47,500 bases of DNA from Prorocentrum cordatum (lineage: Eukaryota; Sar; Dinophyceae; Prorocentrales; Prorocentraceae). Under the pieces are notes generated by a model. It had not been told where the DNA came from, did not search any database, and worked only from the letters and a program-made list of their open reading frames with translations. The stretch lies in the NCBI GenBank assembly GCA_963575745.1, contig CAUYUJ010002725.1:1-47500 (forward strand), written 5' to 3'. A program made the position numbers and the translations under genes. Of the stretch, positions 18,909 to 30,900 are shown piece by piece (positions within the stretch are counted from its first letter, which is position 1; every line of letters begins with the position of its first letter).

Positions 18909-21900
18909 CCCTCTTCTTGCTCCTGCCCCTCCTCCCCGAGGGCGGCGAGGAGGCAGGCAGGCGGGCGGCGGAGGAGGGGCAGGACAGGGCGGAGCCGCGG
19001 AGTCGTGCGCAGGTCGCGGACCTGAGCAACCCCGACGTCACCACCAAGTACCGCTCCGCGGGAGGGGGCCCTCGGAGGTCAGAGGAGGAAAAGGTACCCG
19101 TACCTCTACCCTCCCCTCGTTTTCCCCTTTTTGGGCCTCCCGGGCCTCCGTCGTCGCCTCCGCTGGATTCGCCTCGAAATCCTGGCCAGAACGCACCCCG
19201 GGAGAGGTCCGGGGAGTAGCGGTATCGGTACCTTTTAGTGTCCCGAGGGGGAGCCGACGGCACGACTCTCCGGGCCTCACCAGCAGACCTTTTCTGGGCT
19301 CAAGAGACGGGGTGCAGTGCAAAAAGGTTTCAGTCAGAGCGCTGGACTTTGCAGCAGTATCCTGCAGGGCCAGGGATGCGCTGACCTGGGCTTGGGTGCA
19401 GGATCTTGCAGGATCCTGCAGGGTCTTGCAAAGCCTGACTGACCCGGTTTTGCATTGACCCGGGTGAGTGCGACCCCGATCACTGCCCGTCGCGGAGCAT
19501 CGGGGCGCTCAAGTTTTCTTGTTTGTTTGTTTTTCTCGGGGTGCGCATCCAGGGGCCTTCGGAGGCGCCAGAGGCAGGGCCCTCGGAGGAGCAGACGGCA
19601 CGCCTCCCGCACGTCTTTTCTTCTGTGGCCCTGGCGTTTCAGTTCCTTCGGGCCAGACTTCAGTCGGGCATGTCCCTCTACAGGGCGCTTTTTCGATTAT
19701 GTTTGACTATGTTCGAGCACGTCTAGACTAGTTGTCATTTGTCGTCCAAAATCCGCCTGCAGGAGGACATGCCCGACCTAAGGCCAGACGTGTTCGCCCG
19801 GTCTGGGGCCCTGGGCCCTCACATGTCGGTCTGGAGCCTGGCTGGAAGCAGGGCGCAGAGAGATGGGGTCCAGGTCGTCGTTTAGCCGATCGGCGCGGGC
19901 CCTCGCACCCCCCGCCCTCCCCCCCTCCCCATGGAGTAGATCTTGGCTGTTTTTTGGCGCCTCTTTCGAGTAGGTGGAGTCTCCCCCAGAGGCAGCACTC
20001 TTGCAAACAGTCGCACTAAGCATAGGTCTGGAACAACTCCGAATAAAAAAAAACGCTCAATAGGGCTCTGGTCGTGATTGTTCCCGGTGGTGCACTCCTT
20101 CGCTATGTCGGATCTCGTGGAACGCTTGTCACCATGCAAGGTCGAGGCGGCAGTTTTTCTCAATGTGCGCATCCAGGGACCCATCTGGGGCACAACGGTC
20201 CAGGACGAGCGCGCTTTCCTGGGGAGGGGGTCCATCGTCGAGATGGCGGCCATGCTTAGACAGAGATCGACGACAGCAGGGGATGGAGCGAGACAAGAGA
20301 GAGAGAGAGAGGGACAGCCGGTGGTGACACGATGGGGTGGGTGAGGAAGCCGGTGGTGACACGATTCATTCCGCGTCTGCAACGGCAAGAGGGGGCAAAG
20401 TGGGGCAGGGAGAGGCAGCGAGAGCGAGAGCGCGAGCGAGAGCGAGAGAGCGAGAGAGCGAGCCAGATGGACGCACATGGCCGCACCCTGGCGCACCGGG
20501 CCGAGGAGGCAGCTGCTGACACCCGCGGGTGCCAGCCAGCATGCCAGCCGATCCCCACCGTTCGTGGGGCCCTGGCCGGCCCCACGACCGAGGAACGAGA
20601 CTGCCGGGGGGCGCGCCGGTGTCGGCCAGATATCCGGGGCGCTCTGCACGGCGAGCCCCCGCCCCTCAGGGCTCATTTCGATTCCTCCGATTCGATTCGA
20701 TTCGATTTCGATGGCTTCCGATTCCGATTCGACTCGACTTCGGATTCCGATGTGGATGCCGATTCCTCCATGGAGGCCTACTGGCCTGCCGATGTCCGCC
20801 GATTCGACTTTTCCCGGCTTGGCTGCCGATTGCCGCCGATCCGGCTCATTCCGATCCTCGATCCGACTTATCGATTCGATTCTGGGCTCTCCTGCCCCTC
20901 GGGTGTTCCTGGCCGCCGCCCCCTCTGCGAGCCAAAGAAAACGCCAGCGTCCAAGGGATCGTGTCCGCGCGCATGCGTTGGCACATGGGGGGCGACGAAG
21001 CAGTGGATAAGTCGTCGAGAACACAAGAGCCCCAAACCTTGAGAACATAGTGAGGACGTGGCCTCGCTCAGGTTCCTGTCTTGGCAGTAGGGGTGATCAT
21101 TCTGGGTGGTTTGGTTTGGAACATCAGCAGAACAGCTCCCCTATCCCTAATGTTTATGGCCCTCCTCACTTATGTCCCTCCCAAAGGGGTAGGGGTCCTC
21201 TTATTGCTAATCCATAGAGCGTGTGCAGATCCAATATTATGTTCGCGGCGACCTGACTGGGCGCGCAGAGTGTGCGGAGGGAGGCGACATTGTGAACAAG
21301 GCGCTTCAGAAGGCGCGCCCGTATGTTTTGATCGTCGATCGCAGTACATCAGAGCATGTAGGAAAGCATCCACCTGAGCAGTTAAACTGCATATGTCTTC
21401 TTGACCAGATGTCAGATAAGAGTGATGACCAATGATTATGATGCTGAGTAGCAGCAGGAGGAGGGGGGAGAAATAGCAGAGCGATGCGGAGGAGCAGTTG
21501 GGAAGATCGGGGGAGGAGGTGGATGGAGGGGAAGTAGTCAGATCCCCGAATCATCAGGGGTAACTCGGGTCAGGGCTTTCTCGGGCTCGTTTTTCGGGGC
21601 TCCGAACCCGAGTCACCGGGGCCCGAGCTGCCCCGGATGATTCGGGCGCCCAGGGCCTCAAGTCATCAGGGGTAACTCGGGTCAGGGTTAACTCGGGTTC
21701 GTTTTTCGGGAATCCAGACCCGAGTTGCCCCGGGCCCGAGCTGCCCCGGATAATTCGGGCGCCCAATGGAGGCGGAGGAGGACGAACCATTGCCGACGGT
21801 CTGGTTTGGCGGTTTTGCGCCGTTGGCATTGCGCGGGTTTCCAGAGGAGCTGCTGCCATGATGATGGGGAGAAATGAGGGAGGATTACGTCTCGTCCTCT

Positions 21901-24900
21901 TCCCCCATCCTCGCTGCCGTCGTCGTCGTCGTCCTCGCCCTCCTCCCAATCCACATTCTTCTCCCAATCCTCATCCTAGGGGAAGCGTTCGCTCGTCTTC
22001 CTTCTCCTTGTCATCTGTCGTCCTTCTACCCCTCCTCCCGCTCTTCATGCTCATCCTGTTCTTCCCAGTCCTCTACTTGTCCTTACCCCTGCTTCTACCC
22101 CTCCTCATCCCTAGTCCCATGTTGATCCTCGGCCCTCTATGTACACTTTCTTCCCCTTCTTTATGTTCCGCTTCCGTCTCCTCCTCCTCCTCCTCCTCCT
22201 CCTCCTCCTCCTCCTCTTCCTCCTCCTCCTCCTCATCTTCCTGTGTTTGCTACTCCCAGAAGATGTTGAAGTCACGACTCAAGAAAGGTTGTACCGCGAT
22301 GGGTGGCCGCGTTGCTGCTGTCTCGGCTCCGCTTCTAAGTTAGTGTTGAAACAGTGGCTTCAGCCCCCTTGCTTCCATGCATCGAAGACGCCTACGGCGA
22401 ATCACCGCCGCCCTCTGTCTTTTTGGAAGCGCCTTTGTGGCCGGACGTTGTTGCCAGAGCGCGGCCAGGCTATCGGATTGTGTGTTCCCCCAGCCGTTGT
22501 GGAAACTCTTCGGGGAACATGTGGGGGAGACAGAAGGAAAGGAGGAGAGGGAGGAAAGAGGAGGAGGAGGAGGAGGAGGAGGAGGAGGAGGCCTCCTGAG
22601 AGCCGCTGGGCACGCTTGGGGCCTCCTGGGAGCTTTTGGGGGGCCTCTTGGAGACTTCTGCGGGGCCTCCTTGGGCCTCCTGGGGGCCTGTGGGAGCTTT
22701 TTGGTAGAGCCGCCTGACGCCGTCTGAGGCCGTCTTGGAAGAGTCGCTGGGCCGTGTTGGGGCCCTCTTGGGGCCCTCTTGAGGCGCTTCAGGGTCCTAT
22801 GGGAGACCTCATGAAGCTGCGCCCCCCGAGCGGATTGGCGCAACGATTGCGTGTATGTGTTATTCGAGGCAGAAAATATAATATTTCCAAGTGATTCGCT
22901 TTCTCTTTGTTCAGAAGTTGTTGTGTCGCCGACCCGTTCCCATGTTGGGCATTCGGCGTGCGGCTTGCGCGCAATCTCGGCTCCGCGCGTCATTTGAGCG
23001 GTGTCGCCCCCGGTATGTTTCCGCCTCGTCTCTCTGCTGCCCTTTTTCCTTTAAGTTCAGAGCAGCGTTTTCGGGTATCGTTTCAGCTCGCGGTGGCCTC
23101 TTCGGGGGTCTTGTGCGCGTCGTGGGCCGTCTGGAGGCCATCGTGGGTGACGCGGGCCGATCGATCGACGATTCGGAGCCCTCTTGGACCGTCTTGGGCG
23201 CCTCTTGGGGCCCTCTGGGATCAATTTGGGGCGCCTGAAAGCCGCGCCCAGGAGGGGGCCCCTAGGGGCCGCCCTGGGCGCGGCTTTCCGGCCGCGCCCG
23301 GGGCGGCCCAGGAGGGGTGCTTTGCGTCCGGGGGCCCCTAGGGGCCGCCCCGCGCGCGCGAAGTAAAAATGCTGTGAGGCAGTCGCCGGAGATCTTCGCG
23401 CGCCCCTGGCCCGTTGGGCCGGTGAGTTTCCCCCGAAAATCATGTCCAGTGCGCTCAGAGGCGCGCGACGAATTGGCGGGCCAATTTCGACGACTCTTTC
23501 TCCTCCTCTCCTGCTGCTGCTTCCTCTTCTTTCCTTTTCCCGCTGCTGCTGCTGGCCCTCCTGCTGCTGCTGCCGCTCTCTCTTCTCTTTTCCTTGCCGT
23601 CACTGATGTTGCGCGGGCGCGCCTGCTTGGCATGCCGGCGCGCCGGGCAGGCCTGTGATTCTGCGCCTGCGATTTCGGCTACGATTCCGCCCGCGATTTC
23701 GGACGCGATTTTGCCCGCGATTTCGGACACGATTTTGCCCGCGATTTTCGGCCACGATTCCGCGCCCCCCTGTAGGGCCCCACGAAACCACTTACGATTT
23801 TGAATGATTCTTTCCCTCGTCGATTTAATTGTGAAAAATGGTGGTCAAAAAAGTGTACCTCCGCTGAGGGGAGGCCACAGAAAGTGGGCAAAATCGGGGC
23901 CAAACAAGTGACCCCAATCGTAGCCGAACGGTGGATGGGAGGAGGGCGTTGCGGAAAGGCGGCGGGGGAGACGGGGAGGGGGCCAGGGGCTCCCCCGGGG
24001 GCCCCCGCTCGTTCGGAGAGGGTGCCCTCGCGGCGGGCTGCGCTGCCTCGCGCGGCAGGATCGCGATTGCGCCGCCACGCCCGCGGCCGCTGAGGCTTCG
24101 AAGCCGACGTTTGCCGTCGGGCCTTTCTTTTCCGCCACGAGCGCAGCCGCGCGCCGTGGCCTCCAAAGGGGCGCACCGGGCCCTCTTCGCGGTTGCGGCA
24201 GAGTCGCTCGAGCGTTTCTTCTTCATGTGAGGTCTCCAAAGTGGCCCTTTCTTGTGGTCCGTCGGTCCCGCGCAGGCGCGTTCCATCGTGCATCAGTTTG
24301 GGGGGTGTTGCTCCCGCGCAAGCTAGCGGCCGCGCGGCCGGACAGCACGCGGCGCTTCGCTGGCCGCGCGCGCGCCGATTCCGTCTGCACTTCGACGGCT
24401 GCGCGCTCCGAGGTTCGCGCGGGCGCTATGCCCAGCGACCGCGGAACGAAGCGTCATCGCGGCGATGAGTTCCGCGGCGGTCACGTGGAGGTCTGGCTTG
24501 AGGGCCGCGCGGGTCTCGCCTCCGCGGCGCGCGTGGCACTATTCAGTGGCAGGGACAGGCGGCGCGAGAGTCCATCTTGAGTGTCTTGGCTCTTGGGCGG
24601 TCTTGGGCTCTCTTGGGGCCGCCTCGAGGCCATCTTGGACCGTCGCGGTGCCATCTCGGATGCCTTTTGGGCGTTCTGGGGGCGATCTTGGGGGCCTTCC
24701 TGGGCAGCCCTGGGCCGTCGGAAGGCCGGACGGAAGCACGTGCCACAATCTGCAACGCAACCTCCATGGAACATCAATGATTTCAGTCTCTACGGGTTTT
24801 CTTCGGGGACCGCTTGGGGGCTTCATGGGTCGTCTGTGAGATCTCTTGGGGGCCTCTTGAGCCGTCTTGGGCCATCTTGGGTCGTGCTGGGTCCAGCGTG

Positions 24901-27900
24901 TGCCGTCTTGGGTGCATCTTGGGCCATATCGGCTTCTGTTGGGGCCACCTCGGCCGGCGTGTGGGCATCTTGGAGGCCATCTTGGAGTCTGCTGCAGCCT
25001 GCGTGGCCTTTCGGGTGGCAGGCGCGCTGGGCCGAAACCCCGAGGGGTGGGGTGGGGTCAGCAACGGACCCAAAGCCACAGGAACCTTGGCACGCTTGGT
25101 GATGTGCCTGCCCGGCGTAGCTTGGACCACGCGGAAGAATTTCGAGCACCAGAACAACTAAACTCGAGGGGTTTCACGCGTCGGGCCCTGGGAAACGCTC
25201 GTTCGACATCGGTTCGGCACTTGTTCGACACTTTTCCGGGTGCTCGAACTTACTGCTCGAACTTATTTCTGGGATGTTGTCCTTCAGTACAATGGGGGCA
25301 ACATAAGGCACGCCAGGTAGCCCTGTGATCAAATAGCGGTGGGCGGCAGATGACGCACAGCGCGCGTAGCGCCGCGATCCGTTCGTTGGGAGAAATAGCA
25401 AGGGGGAGTGTGATGGGGGTTGGCAGGGCCCGCCCCAAGTGACGGAAAGCGCGCATCGTGCCGCGATCCGTCAGTTGGGAGGCACGCGTGCCAAGGATCA
25501 TGCAATCACGGATGCGGGGCGCTGGGGGGTGGAATGGGGGGCCACGGAGGGAAGCACGGTGGGCCGCGGTCGGGCAGGGGGGGGGCGCGGTCGGTCGGTC
25601 GGAATAGGCAGAAGGGGAAGGCCACGGGGGGACGGGGGGGGCGCGGGATGCCGCGGACAAGCAGGTGGGGGGGGGGGGCGCGGCTTGTCGGTCGGAGTAA
25701 GGAGAGGGGGTGGGCAATGGGGGGAAGGGCAGGGGGCACGGGGGGCCACAGTTGAGCAGAAAGGGAGGGGGGCACGGTCGATCGGTCGGAGTAAGCAGAA
25801 AAGGGTGGGCGTGGGGGGAAGGGCAGGGGGCACGGGGGGCCACAGTCGAGCAGAAAGGGGGGGCACGGTCGATCGGTCGGAATAGGCAAACGGGGAGGGC
25901 ACAGGGAAAAGGGGTTGGCACGGGGGAGCACGGTTGGGCACGGGGAGGGGGCACGGTCGGCCGGTCGGAATATGCAGAGGGGGGGCGCGGAGGGAAAGGG
26001 GGGCACAGGGGGGCGCGGTCAGGCAGGCGGGGGGGGCACGGTCGGCCGGTCGGAATTAGCAGACGGGGTGGGCCACAGGGGGCAGGAGGAGAAAGGGCAT
26101 CGCGGGGCCACGGACGGGCTTGGGGCGGCGCACAGTCGGTCAATCGGAGTAGGGGAGCATGGGAAACCACGGTCGGGAAGGGGGGGCACGGTCGGTCGGT
26201 CGGTCGAAATGGAGGGGGGGCATGCGGGGCCACGGTCGGGCAGGGGCGGCACGGTCAGTCGGCCGGACTAAGCAGAAGGGAGGGGGGACATGGAGGGAAG
26301 GAGGGTGGCGCGGGGGGCCACGGTCGAGCACGGACGCGCACGGTCGGTCGGTCGGAATATGCACAGGGAGGGGGCACGGAGAGAAGGGGGGCACAGGGGG
26401 CCACGGTCAGGCAAAGTGGGGGAGGGCATGGTCGGTTTGTCGGAATAAGCAGAGGGGGGCACAAGGAAAAGGGTGGGAGGTACGGTGTGCCGCGTTCCAG
26501 CAGAAGGGGGGGCACGGCCGGCCGGCTGGATTAAGCAGAGGGCGGGGGCCACGGGGGGAAGGGCAGGGACACGAGTGGCCACGGTCAAGCAGGGGGAGAG
26601 GGCCATGGTCGGTCGGTCGGAATATAGAGAGAGGGTCATAGGTGGGGGGGGGAACGGGGGGCCACGGTAGGGGAGGGGGGGAGCATGGTCGGTCGGTCGG
26701 AATGAGCAGAGGGGTGGCACGGGCAAAGGAGGGGGAAACCCAGAGGGGGCCACGGTCGGGCAGGGATGGGGGGGGGCGCAGTCGGTCGGTCGGAATAAAC
26801 AGAAGGGGCGGGAGGCACGGGGGAAAGGAGGCGGGGGGCTCGGGAGGCCACAGTCGAGCAGGGGGGGGCGCGGCCGGTCGGTCGGAATAAGCAGAGGGGG
26901 GCCACGGAGGGAACGGGGGGGGCACGGGGGGCCACGGTCGGGCAGGCAGTGGGAGAGGCGGCACGGTCGGTCGGTCGGAATGAGCAGAGGGGGGGCCACG
27001 GGGGGGAGGGGGGGGCGCGAGGGGCTATTGTCGGGCAGGAGGGGGAGCACGGTCGGCCGGTCGGAATGAGCAGAAAGGGTGGGCACGGAGAGAAAGCTGA
27101 GGGGCACGGGAGGCCACGGTCGAGCAGGGGGGCCGGCACCCGGTTCGAAGCAAAGGGATGGCGGCTCGAAAACGGCAAACCATGTGGGACATCCGTACAA
27201 CATTTGAAGTTCTGACAGTCCGAACTCGGTTCGAAACACTAGAATTTGGTTCCAAACGCTCCGGGAACGAGTATTTCGCTTGAGACTTCCTTCGAAGTAC
27301 AAGTGGAGTCTGGTTCCGCACAGTGGGATGGCGGTTTTAAAATGCCAGACCTCGTGGGGATTGCTCGCCAACATGGCTTTTTTGACGCTTCAACAACAGT
27401 TCCAGACAACATAAGTAGCCATTACTTCGGCTATGCCCAAAAAAGGGGCCAAACTTCATTCACGCCCATATTGTACGTTGTGCTATACTTGATAGGGAGC
27501 TTCTCCTCCTCAGATCTCCCTCACCAAGAAGAGAGTGCCCCAGGACGGCCCAAGGCGGCCGCAAGGCGACCCAGTAGAACCCCAGAAGGACCCCCGGGAA
27601 GGCCAAGGAATATCAGATTCATTGATTTTCGCAACGTTTTCACCGTGGCCTTTTGGCTGAAGTTTTGATGTTCAAGCGTCGCCCCTAGGCTTACGCAATC
27701 TTGTACAGACAGCTTGCTGTTCAGCGATGTCCTTGTTCCAGCCACGATCCGCACAGGCTGCATTCTCATTTGCGTTCCTGCTGCGAGTTACAGCCGATCG
27801 GTCGACAGTACCTTTGCCGACCACGCCCCAGCTTTTGTATCAGCAGCACGAGATCATGGCATTGGTTCATTTCAACATGGCAACTTTTGCACATGACGGT

Positions 27901-30900
27901 GATCCCGGCTGTGGTCCAGACAATTGGAACCAAAAGGCATCCTACGCCACAGGGCCTACGAGCGATCCAGCCACATTCAACCCTGAGGGGCTTAACGTAA
28001 GCAACTGGGCCGAGTCGATGGTCGCACTCGGTGCCAAGCACGCAGTTCTGACAGCTAAACATGGTTGCGGTCATCTTCTCTGGCCGACTCGTACGCCCTT
28101 GCCTGATGGTCGAGACTATACATATTGCGTTGGCAAGAATGCGAGTGCCATCAAGCGAGACGTGCTTAAGGAATTCTCCGATACGATGCTACGCTTTGGT
28201 ATTGGCCATGGCTTCTACTACAGTCTGACCAACAACTTCTATTTGAATGTACAGGGTCACAATGTTCAGAACACGAGCTTGCTGCCAGGGCAAGAGAAGG
28301 TCAGCCAGGATGAATTCGAGGCCATAGCTCTGTCTCAAGTGACCGAACTGTGGACTGATTATGGACATCTTTCAGAGATTTGGTTCGATGGAGGCTACAC
28401 CTCAGACATGAAGGACAACATCACTAGTCTCTTGAATCTCAGGCAGCCTACGGCAGCATCGTTCGGCGGATACGGTGTGAGTCCAAACCCAGTGTGCTGG
28501 GTTGGTACGGAGTCTGGTGCCCCTGGAGGTGAAGTATGGTCGACTGGCACTAGCAACCTTGGAGATCCTAACTCCACTGTGTTCTGTCCAAAGGCTTGTG
28601 ACACAACGCTCCAGGAAGGTGATCATTGGTTTTGGACCTCAAGCAATGACATCCGATCGCTGACGGAGCTCATCGACGTGTACCACGGCACAGTGGGGCG
28701 TAACGGTATGCTTGAGCTTGATTTTGCAATCAATCGCAGTGGTTTAGTGGACGAAGCGCATGCTGAACGCTACAAAGAGTTTGGCGATTGGATCCGGGCT
28801 TGCTATGGCACGCCTGTGGTATCGACGGCAGTAACTGGAACGTATGCTGAATTGGAGACGCCACCAGGTTCACCTCAGATAGATCGCGTCATGTTGCAGG
28901 AAGATTTGGCAAGCGGTCAGCGTGTGCGAGCTTATCGAGTGGAGTATCTTCTGCAGGGCAAATGGACCCTCTTTTCTTCTGGACGCAGCATCGGGCACAA
29001 AAGGATTGACCTCGGTAACCCAATCAGTGGGTCTCAGATAAAGTTCAAGCTCAACATAACTGATTACATCGGCGGTGGGCCTTTAATCCAGAATTTTGCC
29101 ATCTTCGCAGCTTGTCCAAGTGATGCGGAAGAGATAGTCGTTGTTTGAAGTGTGTATGTGGGTAGGTATGCCATGGGCACTTTGCTGTAGCTGATCGAGC
29201 GAACATTCTATGACGGCACGGCTGACCGCGTCGTGTTGGTGGATGCCACGCCTTGCAGCCACGCTGCGCTCGAATTCTCTGGTTGCAGCGAACAATGTCA
29301 GTGCGAGTCCTACTTAGAGATGTTGCACGATGTTGCTTGCTTTTGCAATCTTCTTAAACGAATCCTTCACACTCGAACAGCGACAAGGGACAACATTGGA
29401 CGACACTCGTCATTGGGTGTATTTTGTTGTGTTGTGTTCGCTTGATTCCATGGGAGCGCATTGGCGGATTCGTGTTCTCTTTCCTCGAGCATCGATCAAT
29501 CTGAAGCCGGGGCGATGTGTAGCGAGCGCACGTCTTAACCACTCGGACAGGTAGATGCAACGAAGTAGAAAACATAGTGCCAGGTTCTTGTAAGTCGTAC
29601 CAAAGCCTGAACACCAGCAGGGCTCCAATACACTAAGCAAGCAACCTCGCGCCCTCACACAGTACACGCGCTTTCCGTCCCCGTGCCAAGCAGGTGACGG
29701 AAAGAGCGAAGTACGAGTGATGACGTTGAGTTGGGGCGAAGCCCTCTAGGGATGGGTCCAGGGGGGGGGGCGAGGAGCAGGGACATAGGTCGAATCGCCC
29801 CCCCCCCCCAAGAGGCTTCCAAGACGGCCTAAGAGGCGTCCAGGACGGCCCGAGATACTTAAAGGCGGCCCAAGAGAGGTCAAAGATGGCTCCAACACGC
29901 CAAGAGGGTCCCAAAACAACCCAAAGGGGGCCCAAAAAGACCCCCAAGACGCCCCAGAAACGCCAAGTAGCATCATGGCTCCCAACAGCGAGCGGTGACG
30001 TAGCCAACTCTTAACACCCAGACTCCCCAGAGCACGGTGACGTAAGGAGATCTTAACAGCAATGCTTCCGATAGCGAGCGGCAATGTAAGAGTCTCTGAA
30101 CATCAGGGCTCCAAACAGAGCGCGGTGATGCAACAAGCTCTGAAGACCAAGGCTGCCAAGAGCGAAGGGTGCCATGAGCCATCTCGGGCAAGTTTCTGAA
30201 GCGCTCTTTCCGTTCCCGTGCCGGTTCAGGTGACGGAAAGAGCGAGGCACGAGTGATGACGTTCTGGTGGGGCGAAGCCCTTTAGTCAGGGGTTCCGGCG
30301 GATGGGCCGAGGAGCGAGGACGTAGGTCTAGGTTGCGCGCTTTTCCCTCAGGACGGCCCCAGAGGCGCCCAAGACGGCCCCAGAGGCGCCCGAGACGGCC
30401 CAAGATACCCCCAAGAGGGGCCTCAGAGGGCTCCAAGAACGGTCCGGGAGCGCTCCAAGAGAGCCCAAGATAGCCTAAGAGCGTTCCACGACGGCCTGAA
30501 ATGGCCTCCAGACCGTCCCAGAGGGCCCCGAGACTCCCGAAGAGGCCTGCAAGAGGCTTCCCAAGAGGGTCCAAAGAGCCAAGTTTCATTGATTTTTGTA
30601 TGAGTGTTGAGCTTTCTTCGAGTTCTCGCCTCTTCGGCTCAAGAACTGCCCAAAACGGCCCAAGAGGATCCAAAGATCGTCCCAAGACGGTCCAAGACGC
30701 CCCCAAGAGGGCCCCAAGGCGCCCCAAGAGAGCCCGAAGACGGCCCAAGAGGTCTCCAAGAAGGGCCCTGAGGTCTCCTAGAGGCTCCTACGAGAGCTCC
30801 AAGTTGGCACAGAGTGGCTCCGAAGAGGGCCCAAGAGAGGCCCCAAGGAAAGCCTCAAGACGGCCACAGGCCTTCCAAGACGCTCCAAGACGGCCCAAAA

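Noticed and set aside
21223-21283. The open frame leading into PA2G4 exon 3 as a longer exon
   Set aside because: Only the sequence from 21284 matches the family; the part before it has no counterpart and an AG precedes exon 3 exactly in phase.
25250-27374. Pro-rich minus-strand frames of up to 368 codons
   Set aside because: They are the complement of the G-rich satellite.
29480-29552. tRNA-Ser gene on the minus strand
   Set aside because: TGTCCGAGTGGTTAAG matches a tRNA-Ser D arm, but the acceptor stem has no partner, the anticodon stem has a mismatch and the loop would read CGC; no T arm is convincing.
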